Source: UBA4055 sp964648295 (lineage in GTDB: Bacteria; UBA4055). From it: a stretch of DNA of 56,581 nt. Where the stretch lies: positions 1-56,581 of the forward strand of contig CAZYNH010000015.1 in the NCBI GenBank assembly GCA_964648295.1, in the 5' to 3' direction. The position numbers and the translations under genes are program-made. Positions 1-8,870 of the stretch are shown piece by piece (position 1 is the stretch's first letter; each line of letters opens with the position of its first letter). Under the pieces are notes generated by a model. It ran no database searches. It saw only the letters and a program-made list of their open reading frames with translations, and was not told the origin of the DNA.

Positions 1-62
1 AATAGCTCAGTAGAAAATTAAGGCTTACGGTTACCTTTTATTTTGATGCAACTGGACAGGGA

Positions 63-82
63 CTGTTCTCATTCGGGAACAG
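63..82 (-). terminator. weak hairpin after mlaF-like gene
   Basis: An inverted repeat of CTGTTC and GAACAG (seven pairs counting one G-T) with a six-base loop lies 17 bases past the stop of the ATPase gene. No clear U-run follows on the minus strand, so this is only a possible terminator of the MCE operon. The rest of bases 1-98 shows nothing recognisable. Confidence 0.3.
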
Positions 83-98
83 GTCATTGAAAGGGATT

Positions 99-830
99 CT
101 ACCAGCTGAAGAACCGGTTTATTTCTTCGTTGCCGAACTCTTTCGCTTCCGTCAGTGTGCCGCAGAAAATATTCTTTCCGCGCTGAAGGTATAGTATTCT
201 GTCGGCTATTCTTTTTATTGATTCAAGTTCGTGAGTCACTATGACAAGCGTTATGCCGAGTTTTGATTTAAGGTCAAGTATAAGCTCGTCGAGATCAGCC
301 GCCGTTATCGGATCAAGCCCCGCGGAAGGTTCGTCGAAAAATAATATCTCCGGGTCCATTGCGATAGCTCTGGCCAGCGCTGCGCGTTTTTTCATGCCGC
401 CGGAAAGTTCAGACGGCAGGAGTGAGAATGCATTATTAAGATTTACAAGAGAGAGTTTCTGTTTAACCAGCTGTGTGATAACTTCGGGCGGCAGATCCGT
501 ATGCTGCTCGAGGGGCATGGAGACATTTTCCCAAACCTCCATTGAGTTGATAAGCGCGCCTCCCTGGAACAACATTCCGATCCGCTTGAGTATCTTCTCA
601 AATTCCTCAAGCTCTAAGGAAAGTATATCCTGTCCGAATATACTGATCTTTCCTTTGTTCGGCCTTAAGAGACCTATTACATGTTTTAAGAGAGTGGTTT
701 TTCCTCCTCCGCTGCTTCCGAGTATAACGAATATCTCGCCTTTTTTTACATCAAAGGATATGTTCTCCAGAACCGTCCTGTCATCGAATTTTGCGGTCAG
801 ATCCCTTATCTCTATTATGTTGTCAGCCAT
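99..830 (-). CDS. mlaF: MlaF-like ABC transporter ATP-binding protein
   Basis: This is the ATPase of an MCE/Mla-type phospholipid transporter on the cytoplasmic face of the inner membrane. A Walker A loop (GSSGGGKTT, about residues 36-44), the ABC signature LSGGMKKR and Walker B ILFFDEPSAGLDP are all present. The M-K-K-R form of the signature is typical of the MlaF/Mkl family. At 243 residues it has the usual family length. It is the last gene of the minus-strand MCE operon. A GTG at 839 would overlap the permease stop, and I prefer the ATG at 830, two bases past that stop. No Shine-Dalgarno decides between them. The family call is firm; the lipid cargo is unknown. Confidence 0.9.
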   Translation of the reverse strand: MADNIIEIRDLTAKFDDRTVLENISFDVKKGEIFVILGSSGGGKTTLLKHVIGLLRPNKGKISIFGQDILSLELEEFEKILKRIGMLFQGGALINSMEVWENVSMPLEQHTDLPPEVITQLVKQKLSLVNLNNAFSLLPSELSGGMKKRAALARAIAMDPEILFFDEPSAGLDPITAADLDELILDLKSKLGITLVIVTHELESIKRIADRILYLQRGKNIFCGTLTEAKEFGNEEINRFFSW

Positions 831-832
831 AC

Positions 833-1903
833 CTACCACTCGTAATAGAATATTAAACTCAGAAGGGCGTCAGTAATAATAACGGCGAATATAGATGCTA
901 CCACTGAAGATGTAGCCGCTTTACCTACACCTTCAGCTCCCCCTTTTACATTGAAGCCGAAATGGCTTCCGATAAGAACTATCAGCCAGCTGAATAGGAT
1001 ACTTTTGAGCATGCTTTGCCTCCAGAATGAAACGGTCATTACAGAGACGGCCCTGTTAATAAAAATATCTGCGCTCAGGTCCAGATAGAGAACGCCTATT
1101 ATAAAACCTCCGAAGATCCCGACCATGTTCGCAATAATAGTCAGTATTGGCAGGCTGACCGACATAGCCAGCATCTTTGGAGATACGACATATTTTAACG
1201 GGTTGAGCGCCATAACCTTTAAAGCATCAAGTTCTTCTGTTATCTTCATCGTTGAGATCTCGGCGGCAATAGCCGATCCGGATCTGCCCGCGACAATAAC
1301 CGCCGTGATCATGGGACCCATTTCAAGGATCATACCAATAACAATGAGATCCACAAGATATATGTTCGCGCCGAACTGCCTCAGTTGGGCGGCGGACTGA
1401 AGCGAGAGGATCAGACCTATCAGGAAAGACAGCAGAGAGACTATCGGGACAGCGTTGTTCCCCATTAGAAGTATCTGCTGGTATACGGAACCCTTTTTTC
1501 TTCCCTCGCGGTTAACCAAAGCTCTAAGAGAATAATAGAATATGTCCGCTGTAAGAACCGTAAAAGAGAACATCTGATGAAAAAAACTGATAACGCTCTC
1601 TGTTATATTATCGGACAAAGAAGGTGATTTTGTTTCTTTTGAGTACGCGGTCGAGTGTTCAAAGTCAGAAAGAGCATTTATCAGTTTTTCATTGAGAATA
1701 AGCCTGAAGCCGTTTTTTTTCTGAAGATAGTTAATGGCAGAAACGCCGATGGTGTCGAATTCATCTGTTCCGGAAAGATCTATCTCAACCGTTTTTTCTC
1801 CGGACCTTTTTTTCAATTCTTCAGCGGCCGTAAGCAACTCTGAGGCTTCATGTCCTTTCAGCGTTTTCTTCAAAGATATCTTGCTGTTTTCTGATAGGTT
1901 CAT
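833..1903 (-). CDS. mlaE: MlaE-like permease with N-terminal STAS domain
   Basis: This is the inner-membrane permease of the MCE transporter. Residues about 15-100 form a STAS-like domain (VEIDLSGTDEFDTIGVSAI resembles the strand-loop-helix of MlaB/SpoIIAA). The remaining ~250 residues are the YrbE/MlaE domain with about five or six hydrophobic segments and the family-typical ITEELDALKVMALNP and RSGSAIAAE motifs. The usual MlaE has ~260 residues, so the extra length is the fused STAS domain, which probably replaces a separate MlaB. The start is 9 bases after the upstream stop, and AGGTG lies about 10 bases before the ATG. It is followed directly by the ATPase gene. Confidence 0.9.
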   Translation of the reverse strand: MNLSENSKISLKKTLKGHEASELLTAAEELKKRSGEKTVEIDLSGTDEFDTIGVSAINYLQKKNGFRLILNEKLINALSDFEHSTAYSKETKSPSLSDNITESVISFFHQMFSFTVLTADIFYYSLRALVNREGRKKGSVYQQILLMGNNAVPIVSLLSFLIGLILSLQSAAQLRQFGANIYLVDLIVIGMILEMGPMITAVIVAGRSGSAIAAEISTMKITEELDALKVMALNPLKYVVSPKMLAMSVSLPILTIIANMVGIFGGFIIGVLYLDLSADIFINRAVSVMTVSFWRQSMLKSILFSWLIVLIGSHFGFNVKGGAEGVGKAATSSVVASIFAVIITDALLSLIFYYEW

Positions 1904-1912
1904 TTCCGGAAT

Positions 1913-3460
1913 TCACCTGTTAATATAATAGGAAAACTCAAGGGCAAGCTGATGATCGTATATCCAGTAATTTTTAGCAGATCCCGCCACATGGTCGTAA
2001 GATAAGGAAAAGCTGTAGTCAACAGACATGTAACGGAATATTTTGAATATTACATCATTTTCCCATTCGATATTATATTTGCCGTTCTCGTCGAGATCAT
2101 AGAAGAAGTTTGCGGTAGAGGAATATGTAATGTTACCCGGCATGTTAAAGTCAGCCCCCGCTGTAATAATCAGGCCCTTTGAGAAAGAATCTTTTTGTTG
2201 GGTGAAAGTTGTGACTGGTCCGGTAATTCCGGAGAAAGCAAAGACATCAATATTAAACACCTGCCTGAATCCGAATCCGGTTCTCAGGTATAGATTGGAG
2301 TTCGACGATTTAAGAAATGTAAGGTTGATACCCATTCTTTCCTCTGTTGCTAACGGGGAAAAAGGTGCGGACAGCCTGAAAGTCTTAAGTCCTGCGTAAG
2401 TATATTCAGTACCGTTACTCATTAATGTTCGTACGGTATCTGTCCCTATCTCGTAGTGAGTATTAGGGAAAATCTTTGTTTCCAGATTTATTTCTGTATA
2501 CACGCCGAGCATATTCGTAAAATAATATATGGCCGTGTTTTTGAGAGCCAGCTCGTCAAAGCTAACTCTCATTTCTTCGGAATTGCCTGATTTTGTCCAT
2601 TCCTCTTTCAGCGACTGCCTTAAATTAAGATAATACGGTTTTGAGTCGAATATGAACCTGTTGTCTATTTTTGCCTGCGATATTATGTCTGTTGTATTTT
2701 CTCCCTCGCCCAGTTTATTGTGGCTGTAGAGAGATACCGTTCCCTTGAGCGCAAGTTTGTTGAACCAGGCTTTTTTTGAAAGGCTGTAATTCTCCAGCAG
2801 TCCTAATTCGCCTGCGCCTGTGAACTGCTGAAGACTGTTGACCACAATCACGATCTCGGTAAGCTCTCCGGGTTTAAGCTCGAAAGTGGTAAAATTTACT
2901 ATTGTATTGAAAGGTTCGCCCTGCTTAACCACTTTGTATTTACCCGGCGGTAGTATCCATGTATAGTTCATATCATTGAAACTGCTTTCCTCTCTGCTGT
3001 ATCTTGAGCCTGCGGAAGACCCACTGGTCAGATGCATTATTTCATATCCGAACCTGATATTTTCCATGTTCTCGTTGATAACATTCACTACAAGCCCCGA
3101 CCAGTCAGGTTCTATCATCGTGGTGTGGTGTTCGTGAATAATGAAATTTTTCTGTACCAGGTCAACCGGATCTTCCGAGGATCCGAAAAGGAGCGTGTAT
3201 CTTCCGGGTCTCAGAAATACGCTGCGGCCCGGCCTTTCACTTTCCGATACTGATCCTTCGGCGCTGTTATAGATTCTCAGATAAGGTTCCCACTCGGCAA
3301 ACGACATTACCGGAACAAAAAGCCTCCCGAAACCGAGCTGGTCATCAGCGCCTTCTCTGTTAAGCTGATCGGCCGGGGATTCAGTCAGCCATGTAGAATA
3401 CTTTTTTGGAAACACGGCACAAGTAATCACTACCGCTATCAGGAATAAATACTTTTTCAT
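1913..3460 (-). CDS. predicted outer-membrane beta-barrel inside MCE operon
   Basis: I recognise no named family. The 515-residue product has a hydrophobic N-terminus (KKYLFLIAVVITCAVF) consistent with a signal peptide. A front half of about 220 residues contains two segments of the type 'LRPGRYTLLFGS' and 'LPPGKYKVV', resembling PEGA-like or carboxypeptidase-regulatory beta-sandwiches. A back half has alternating polar/aromatic strands ending LALEFSYYINR, as expected for an outer-membrane barrel, although the last residue is Arg rather than Phe. Its start overlaps the lipoprotein stop by four bases (ATGA), and the permease follows 9 bases later, so it is translationally embedded in the MCE operon. 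The inferred role is an outer-membrane partner of the MCE transporter. Confidence 0.65.
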   Translation of the reverse strand: MKKYLFLIAVVITCAVFPKKYSTWLTESPADQLNREGADDQLGFGRLFVPVMSFAEWEPYLRIYNSAEGSVSESERPGRSVFLRPGRYTLLFGSSEDPVDLVQKNFIIHEHHTTMIEPDWSGLVVNVINENMENIRFGYEIMHLTSGSSAGSRYSREESSFNDMNYTWILPPGKYKVVKQGEPFNTIVNFTTFELKPGELTEIVIVVNSLQQFTGAGELGLLENYSLSKKAWFNKLALKGTVSLYSHNKLGEGENTTDIISQAKIDNRFIFDSKPYYLNLRQSLKEEWTKSGNSEEMRVSFDELALKNTAIYYFTNMLGVYTEINLETKIFPNTHYEIGTDTVRTLMSNGTEYTYAGLKTFRLSAPFSPLATEERMGINLTFLKSSNSNLYLRTGFGFRQVFNIDVFAFSGITGPVTTFTQQKDSFSKGLIITAGADFNMPGNITYSSTANFFYDLDENGKYNIEWENDVIFKIFRYMSVDYSFSLSYDHVAGSAKNYWIYDHQLALEFSYYINR

Positions 3461-4083
3461 GGCTGACGTGTTTCCTTTGTGTTTCTGAAATGATCAACTA
3501 TCTTAACGAGAAATTCGTGAGTCCCGCTCTGTATTATATCGCCGGCCGTTTTTACAAAAAAAGTGACATCATAGTTTTTAATGTCCTTTTTTTCGTCAAT
3601 TCTATGCTGAACGAGGACATTTCTGTTCCTGTCCTTGAACTCAAGCACGAGATTTATATGTGCCTGGACTGAGTTCGGGCTGTTGTAAATCTCGATATTA
3701 TTAATCTTTCCCGAGATAAAATAATCGGGTTTGCTTAGTATGAAATCCCTGCCGCATTCTTTAAATATCCCCGCCGTACTCACATGATATACTAAAAGGT
3801 CCGGTAAAGCTCTATCCGGTCTTAACGCCCAGTTGTTCTTTTCGTCAAAAGATAGCTTGTGAAGAGATTCTCTGATAACTATCGAGTTCCTGTCGTAGAT
3901 CCTGTTCATCTCAAAATTGAGTACTTCCACTCTCGCGTCTATCGGTAATGATGATATTCTGAATCTGCCTAATTTTTCGGGATCAGGAAGGTATGACAGG
4001 ACATAATAATCTTTTATAGCCTTAACGCTGCATGATGTTAGTATCACGCAGATAAATAAACAGACGATATATTTATTTTTCAC
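3457..4083 (-). CDS. PqiC-like ABC-transport auxiliary lipoprotein
   Basis: The 208-residue protein has a lipoprotein signal ending at LTSC (Cys18), followed by DYYVLSYLPDPEK, which resembles the YY-x-L opening of the PqiC / ABC-type transport auxiliary lipoprotein family. These lipoproteins accompany MCE proteins and are thought to dock at the outer membrane. The start overlaps the end of the MCE gene by 11 bases, and the end overlaps the outer-membrane gene by four, so all three appear co-translated. The family assignment rests on the N-terminal motif, size and position; the rest is divergent. Confidence 0.7.
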   Translation of the reverse strand: MKNKYIVCLFICVILTSCSVKAIKDYYVLSYLPDPEKLGRFRISSLPIDARVEVLNFEMNRIYDRNSIVIRESLHKLSFDEKNNWALRPDRALPDLLVYHVSTAGIFKECGRDFILSKPDYFISGKINNIEIYNSPNSVQAHINLVLEFKDRNRNVLVQHRIDEKKDIKNYDVTFFVKTAGDIIQSGTHEFLVKIVDHFRNTKETRQP

Positions 4084-5056
4084 CTTCTTTACCTCTTATT
4101 AAAATGTCGGGATTGTCTCTGATAAGGATCGCGAATTCGTTAATGTTCTCAAGCGCTTCTTTGAATAATTCGATGGATCTTAGGATGTCGTTCCTTCCCT
4201 GCAGGAATGTTCTGTCAAGTGAAGTAATGGTGCTTTCAGACTGTTTTACAAGTTTATTTATTGAAGAAATAAGGTCATTAAGATCTTCAGAATTGATCTT
4301 TTTTGTGATTTCCGCCAGATTCTTAAGTGCCTGATCCAATTCTTCAGAATCTACTTTTTTATCGATCTTCTCAACAGTTTTTGTGATCGCAGCGGAAGCT
4401 TTTGATATATTGTCAATCATTAGTGATCCTTTGCTAAGAATCCTGCTCAGTTCTCTGTTGTTGGCCTTCAGAAAATCATTGGCGCCTGTGATCAGGGTAT
4501 CGAGCTTTCTTGAGTCTTTTTCAAGCTGAGAGATAAGGTTAACGAATTTTATCGAGTTTTCCTTGTCGGTCATATATATCAGATTGTTGAGCAGAGATTC
4601 CACCTTCTGCGCGATGACTTCGGCTTTACCGCTTATATCGTCAAAAATATCTGAACCGGCCCTGATAAATTCTTCAGGATTAAGATTCCGGTCCTCGTTG
4701 TCTCCGCCGGTTATCTCTATAAGCTTGAGGCCGGTAGCGATACTCTGGTATGCGAGATTTGCCTGAGCTGTCTCTTTTATAGGCGTGTCAGCCTTAACGC
4801 TTATTGTAACGATGATATCCGATACATCTTCCGGGCTTACCGCAATATCAAGCACCTTTCCGATCGTTATTCCGTAATATTTGACATCGGTGCCGATGTT
4901 CAGTCCCGAGACTGACTGCTTTTGAAGCTTGATGTAATAGATATCGCTTCTGGACATAATCTTTTTCCCTACTAGAAGGAAAAGAATGTAGACCGCGATC
5001 AGAAATCCGGTGGCTAGAAGCGACAAAACTCTTATCTTCTGAGTTCTCGTGACCAT
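4073..5056 (-). CDS. mlaD: MCE (MlaD-like) substrate-binding protein
   Basis: This is the periplasmic MCE subunit, anchored by one N-terminal membrane helix (residues about 10-31). The MCE domain follows at about 35-115, with the typical signs SGLNIGTDVKYYGITIGKV and a later TGLKLIEITGG. The remaining ~200 residues are rich in Leu, Ile, Lys, Glu and Asp with heptad-like spacing, which fits the helical needle or coiled-coil tail of single-domain MCE proteins. It has 327 residues. It is the first gene of the minus-strand operon, preceded by GGGGAT six bases before the ATG. MCE proteins form hexamers and shuttle phospholipid; the direction cannot be read from sequence. Confidence 0.88.
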   Translation of the reverse strand: MVTRTQKIRVLSLLATGFLIAVYILFLLVGKKIMSRSDIYYIKLQKQSVSGLNIGTDVKYYGITIGKVLDIAVSPEDVSDIIVTISVKADTPIKETAQANLAYQSIATGLKLIEITGGDNEDRNLNPEEFIRAGSDIFDDISGKAEVIAQKVESLLNNLIYMTDKENSIKFVNLISQLEKDSRKLDTLITGANDFLKANNRELSRILSKGSLMIDNISKASAAITKTVEKIDKKVDSEELDQALKNLAEITKKINSEDLNDLISSINKLVKQSESTITSLDRTFLQGRNDILRSIELFKEALENINEFAILIRDNPDILIRGKEGEK

Positions 5057-5144
5057 TTTATCCCCGTAAAATGTTATCCGGAGATAAAATACGAATTTTG
5101 AACTTGAAAGTCTATATAAAAAAAAACTTTTATGAACACGCGCT

Positions 5145-5217
5145 TCAATTAATTGTTAAAGCAATGTGTTTGACAAACCGGAGTAAAACTGTTATTTTTC
5201 CCATGCTCAATTAATTA
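5145..5217. promoter_or_regulatory. paired TCAATTAATT repeats flanking a promoter
   Basis: The 172-bp gap between the divergent MCE and lipoprotein operons carries TCAATTAATTG at 5145-5155 (core CAATTAATTG is a perfect palindrome) and TCAATTAATTA at 5207-5217, 62 bp apart. They bracket the predicted promoter at 5170-5198. They could be operator half-pairs, or chance in AT-rich DNA. Confidence 0.35.
5170..5198 (+). promoter_or_regulatory. sigma70-like promoter for surface operon
   Basis: TTGACA (5170-5175), a 17-base spacer and TATTTT (5193-5198) stand 31 bases before the ATG of the lipoprotein gene. The -35 is a perfect match and the -10 matches four of six consensus bases. Confidence 0.6.
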
Positions 5218-5228
5218 GGACGCTTACT

Positions 5229-6437
5229 ATGAAACTTAGAATAATTTTAACTGCTTCGATCCGAATGATAATATTTTTTTGGCTGACCGGCTGCGATAAA
5301 AAAGATCCGCTTTCACCCGTGCAGGAAAAGTATATCAGACTTGAACCTCAGAGATCCGTCGTTCCGGCAAGAATGCAGTTCCAAAAGAACAGGGTGTATC
5401 ATTTCAAGTTATCGTTCGACTCCAATTATTTATCCGGAGATGGCCTGGAAGTTAAATCGTTTTTTATATCAGGCCCTGATACAGTGCGTATGGAGCTTTA
5501 TGATGACGGTGTGAGCGACGATTCTTTAAGAAATGATATCGCGGCTTCTAACAATGTCTGGTCGGGCGGTATAAACGGTAACGATTTTCCCTTTGAGGGC
5601 GAATGGACACTACATACCGTATCATTTATTGACCATATACCATTGACACACCATGAGCCGTTCGGCGGTATTCTGGTAAAATACAACACACCACCTGAAA
5701 TCACTTCGATTACGGGAATTGCCGAAGGCGACACTCTTATATCAGGATTCAGTACAAGATCGGTCTCGGCCGCAATAACTGACCCCGATAACGATGCGTC
5801 GGGATACAATGATAATCAGACCATTAAACTCGAGATAAGGAACAGAGACAATATCCCGAAAGACCTGTATTTTCAGAGGACAGATCCTTTGGGCATTATG
5901 ACCTTTTCTCTCGACTCAACTCTGGCTTCGGGACTTAAAACAAATAACAGATACAAATTGACATTCATCGCGACAGATCTGTATGGAGAAAAAGACAGCC
6001 TGTCTTTAGACTATATCAGGATCGAGAATACTCCTCCGTTAATAGTCAAGGTAACCTCCCCTGACAGCATTTATACCGGTGAAGACGGAATATTCTGGAT
6101 AAGATCAAAGATAAACGATCCGCAGGGGCACCTTTCTTCTCAGGATATTGAAAAAGTCGAAATAGTGCTCAACGGGAACCCATATATCCTTCTTGATGAC
6201 GGTAATTTCGGATCAAGCGGCGACGATATTAAAGATGACGGTATTTATTCAATAGGTTTTTCATTCAATGCCGGTACTTCCGGTACATACGGATTCTCAA
6301 TAAACGCTTACGATAAAGCCGGGAACCAGAGCGTTCCGTATGTATCAAGTATAACACTTGTACCAGAATTTAAAAAATTATCCGGAAATAATTATGAGAT
6401 CATACACAACTATACCGATCCTTTTACTGCTGATTAA
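5229..6437 (+). CDS. lipoprotein with Ig/cadherin-like repeats
   Basis: The 402-residue product begins with a hydrophobic stretch ending at the lipobox WLTGC and continues DKKDPLSP. AGGA eight bases before the ATG supports this start. Several beta-sandwich-like units follow, marked by TPPEITSI, NTPPLIVKV and repeated acidic 'DDG.....DDGIYS' and 'DDGVSDDSLRNDIAASNNVW' stretches that look like calcium-binding loops of CHU/Ig-like surface proteins. It is first in a plus-strand operon with a sorting-tail protein and two barrels. The acid- and lysine-rich start after Cys could act as a surface-export signal like that of Bacteroidota, but this is inference. No enzymatic domain is visible. Confidence 0.65.
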   Translation: MKLRIILTASIRMIIFFWLTGCDKKDPLSPVQEKYIRLEPQRSVVPARMQFQKNRVYHFKLSFDSNYLSGDGLEVKSFFISGPDTVRMELYDDGVSDDSLRNDIAASNNVWSGGINGNDFPFEGEWTLHTVSFIDHIPLTHHEPFGGILVKYNTPPEITSITGIAEGDTLISGFSTRSVSAAITDPDNDASGYNDNQTIKLEIRNRDNIPKDLYFQRTDPLGIMTFSLDSTLASGLKTNNRYKLTFIATDLYGEKDSLSLDYIRIENTPPLIVKVTSPDSIYTGEDGIFWIRSKINDPQGHLSSQDIEKVEIVLNGNPYILLDDGNFGSSGDDIKDDGIYSIGFSFNAGTSGTYGFSINAYDKAGNQSVPYVSSITLVPEFKKLSGNNYEIIHNYTDPFTAD

Positions 6438-7884
6438 GGTTTATTCATACAACTCTATTCCGGTCAGCCATAAAATATTTGAAGGTCCGGGCAAGGACTG
6501 GAATGTTGAAAGCGAAAGGCTCGAAGGAAATTTTATACTCGATATAATCGAGAACCGGAATAAAGGGTCAGAGCCGGATACCGCCGTTTTTGTTGCCACA
6601 GGCGCGGGTTTTTCCCTGGGATATAATACGCTTGGCGTGCCTGAAGAACTCAAGTGGAGAAACTCTCGTGTGGGATACGGCGGCTCAAGCGCTATAGCCG
6701 CAGATAACTTCGGCAATATATGGATGACTACAGCCAAAGATACCTTTATTGTTGACGATAAGGTTTTTCTGCCTATGGGAACGGGAGTGCACATGTCTCC
6801 TGATTCGGGCAGGACATGGCAGCACTTTCCGCAGCCGGGCGTAACGCCGATACAGGGGCTTACATACGATATCGCCTGCGCTCCGGCCGCATCCCGTCCT
6901 GACAGCGTAAGCGTCTGGATGGCCTGTTTCGGACAGTCCCTGCAGGTCTCTGACGATTCCGGCGTGTCCTGGAGAACTGTCGTCTGCGGCGGAGACTCGA
7001 TCAACCCTCTGGCTTTCATGAACCAGAGAATTTTCTCTGTACATTTTACTGAAAAAGGAAAACTGTGGGCAGGGACGGCAGAGGGTATAAACCTGTGCGC
7101 GGAACACAATGTCCCGGACAGCGAACGGAAATGGAAGCAGTTCACATACAAGAACGGCCTGACAGGGAATTTTGTTACAGCTGTTAAGTCATATTACGAC
7201 ACAGAAGAGGACAAAGAGCATGTTTTCGCAGCAAGCTGGTTCGCGGGAGATCAGGCTGAGGTCAACGGGGTATCCTTTACCGTTAACGACGGGTTGAGCT
7301 GGAACAAATGCCTGATCGGTGAAAAAGTATATAACTTCGGGTTCAAAGGAAAAGATGTTTATGCCTGCGGAGACACAGGGCTCTGGAAGTCATCCGACGG
7401 GGGGTATTACTGGGAGAAATATGTCATAAACGCGTGGTCGGGCATAAAAAGAGGTTATGTAAGCATAGAGAAAGTTTACTCTTTCCTCTATCAGAACAAT
7501 GTTATGTTCGCGGGGACAGGTCAGGGTATGGTAGTAAGCGGTGATGACGGGAACAGCTGGTATGTTATCGAAGCCTATGAACCTTCCTCCGATTCAAAGA
7601 ACGATACTTACGCTTATCCAAATCCATTCTCACCTGTCAAGTTCGGCGAGGTAAAACTTCAGTTCAGATCGAAGGATGGAGGCCAGGTAACCTGCGAGAT
7701 ATACAATTACGCCATGGAGAGAGTAAGGACGGTGGTTTCTTCCGCCTATTACGGCCCGGGAGAACATTATCTAGTGTGGGACGGAAAAGACAGCTACGGT
7801 AAAACGGCCGCGAACGGAGTTTATTTCTACATTATTAGTTCGGGCGAAAAGAAGATATGGAACAAAATAATAATCTTTGAATAA
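6394..7884 (+). CDS. propeller-like secreted protein with C-terminal sorting domain
   Basis: The 496-residue protein has a signal-like N-terminus (MRSYTTIPILLLLIKVYS). The reading frame opens at 6358, but the ATG at 6394 places the signal peptide first. It overlaps the lipoprotein gene by 44 bases. The body carries repeated Asp-box/BNR-like signs (SPDSGRTWQHF, SDDSGVSWRTV, VNDGLSWNK, SSDGGYYWEKY, SGDDGNSWYVI), which predict a sialidase- or YCF48-type beta-propeller without recognisable catalytic residues. The last ~95 residues (AYPNPFSPVKFGEV ... DGKDSYGKTAANGVYFYII) are a FlgD-Ig-like C-terminal domain used for type IX-like sorting in FCB bacteria. It probably acts on the cell surface together with the neighbouring PorV-like genes. 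Confidence 0.75.
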   Translation: MRSYTTIPILLLLIKVYSYNSIPVSHKIFEGPGKDWNVESERLEGNFILDIIENRNKGSEPDTAVFVATGAGFSLGYNTLGVPEELKWRNSRVGYGGSSAIAADNFGNIWMTTAKDTFIVDDKVFLPMGTGVHMSPDSGRTWQHFPQPGVTPIQGLTYDIACAPAASRPDSVSVWMACFGQSLQVSDDSGVSWRTVVCGGDSINPLAFMNQRIFSVHFTEKGKLWAGTAEGINLCAEHNVPDSERKWKQFTYKNGLTGNFVTAVKSYYDTEEDKEHVFAASWFAGDQAEVNGVSFTVNDGLSWNKCLIGEKVYNFGFKGKDVYACGDTGLWKSSDGGYYWEKYVINAWSGIKRGYVSIEKVYSFLYQNNVMFAGTGQGMVVSGDDGNSWYVIEAYEPSSDSKNDTYAYPNPFSPVKFGEVKLQFRSKDGGQVTCEIYNYAMERVRTVVSSAYYGPGEHYLVWDGKDSYGKTAANGVYFYIISSGEKKIWNKIIIFE

Positions 7885-7895
7885 CGGAAAATCTG

Positions 7896-8852
7896 ATGAA
7901 AAGATTTATAATACTGATGTTTTTTATATCAATCTTCAGCCTGACCGCTTCCGAGACGGCAGGTATGGCGGGAGCGTTCCTCAGGTACGGGCTCGATGCC
8001 AGGTCTGAAAGCCTGGGAAGAGCGGTAACGGCTGACACTTCGTCCGCTTACGCTGTATTCTTCAATCCGGCTGCCGGCGCGTTCATTTCAGAGAAACAGA
8101 TACTGTGCGGTATGAAGATACTTTCCATGGACAGAAAATTCGCATATGTTTCATATGCGCATCCGGTAAGCGAAAAGGCATCTATAAGCGGAGGTATGCT
8201 TTACTCAGGGACAACGGACATAGAGGCTAGGGACAAGTACGGCGATCTGTTCGACACATATTCCTGCAACGAGAATATGTTCTTTCTTAATTTCGGACTG
8301 AAACCAAAAAGCTTTCTGTCAATAGGCGTGACAGCCAAAGTGATTTGGTTCCGCTTTCCTGAATTTGACGCGGAGGAAGAAACGGTCTCTTCTCTTACTT
8401 TTGCCTATGATGTCGGGATTATCTCAACAGTAAAGGGTCTTGACGGCCTGATCCTCGGCCTGAGCATGAGGAATGTAAAGGGAAAGAACTCTTGGGACAG
8501 CTCAAAAGTATGGACAGACGGATCTTCCTCGGTCGATTATTATCCGGTAACAGTATCCTTTGGTGCCGAATGGAATCCTTCATTCAATCCCGATCTGAGA
8601 TTTTATTCTGAAATAAACACGCATAACTGGAAGCACCACGGCTACGGCGCCGGATTAGAGTGGATTAGTAAATTCGATGACGGGAAAAATTCAATAGCTT
8701 TGAGGTGCGGAACAATATCGGGTTTTCTCAGCCTTGGGTTCGGATATGAGTTCAGCCTGTTCGAAAAGAAGATGGTTGTAGATTATTCGTTCACGCATGA
8801 GGATATTTCAGAGTTCGATCCGCACACATTATCATGGAGATTTTATTTTTAA
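7896..8852 (+). CDS. PorV/PorQ-family outer-membrane protein
   Basis: The 318-residue protein has a signal peptide followed by the hallmark of this family: AGMAGAFLRYGLDARSESLG, then TADTSSAYAVFFNPAA. It continues as a series of amphipathic strands ending in LSWRFYF with a terminal Phe, as in FadL-like/PorV barrels. In Bacteroidota, PorV shuttles type IX cargo to the attachment complex. Here it lies 11 bases after a gene whose product carries a sorting tail, so the two may work together. GGAA six bases before the ATG supports the start. Confidence 0.8.
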   Translation: MKRFIILMFFISIFSLTASETAGMAGAFLRYGLDARSESLGRAVTADTSSAYAVFFNPAAGAFISEKQILCGMKILSMDRKFAYVSYAHPVSEKASISGGMLYSGTTDIEARDKYGDLFDTYSCNENMFFLNFGLKPKSFLSIGVTAKVIWFRFPEFDAEEETVSSLTFAYDVGIISTVKGLDGLILGLSMRNVKGKNSWDSSKVWTDGSSSVDYYPVTVSFGAEWNPSFNPDLRFYSEINTHNWKHHGYGAGLEWISKFDDGKNSIALRCGTISGFLSLGFGYEFSLFEKKMVVDYSFTHEDISEFDPHTLSWRFYF

Positions 8853-8870
8853 TGCAGAAAAGGAAATGAA

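Noticed and set aside
241..876. 211-residue frame on the plus strand
   Set aside because: It lies opposite the MlaF-like gene, has a Ser-rich composition typical of an antisense shadow, and shows no ribosome site or family signs.
6441..7151. 236-residue frame on the minus strand
   Set aside because: It is antisense to the propeller gene, whose motifs are clear; the frame itself shows no domain.
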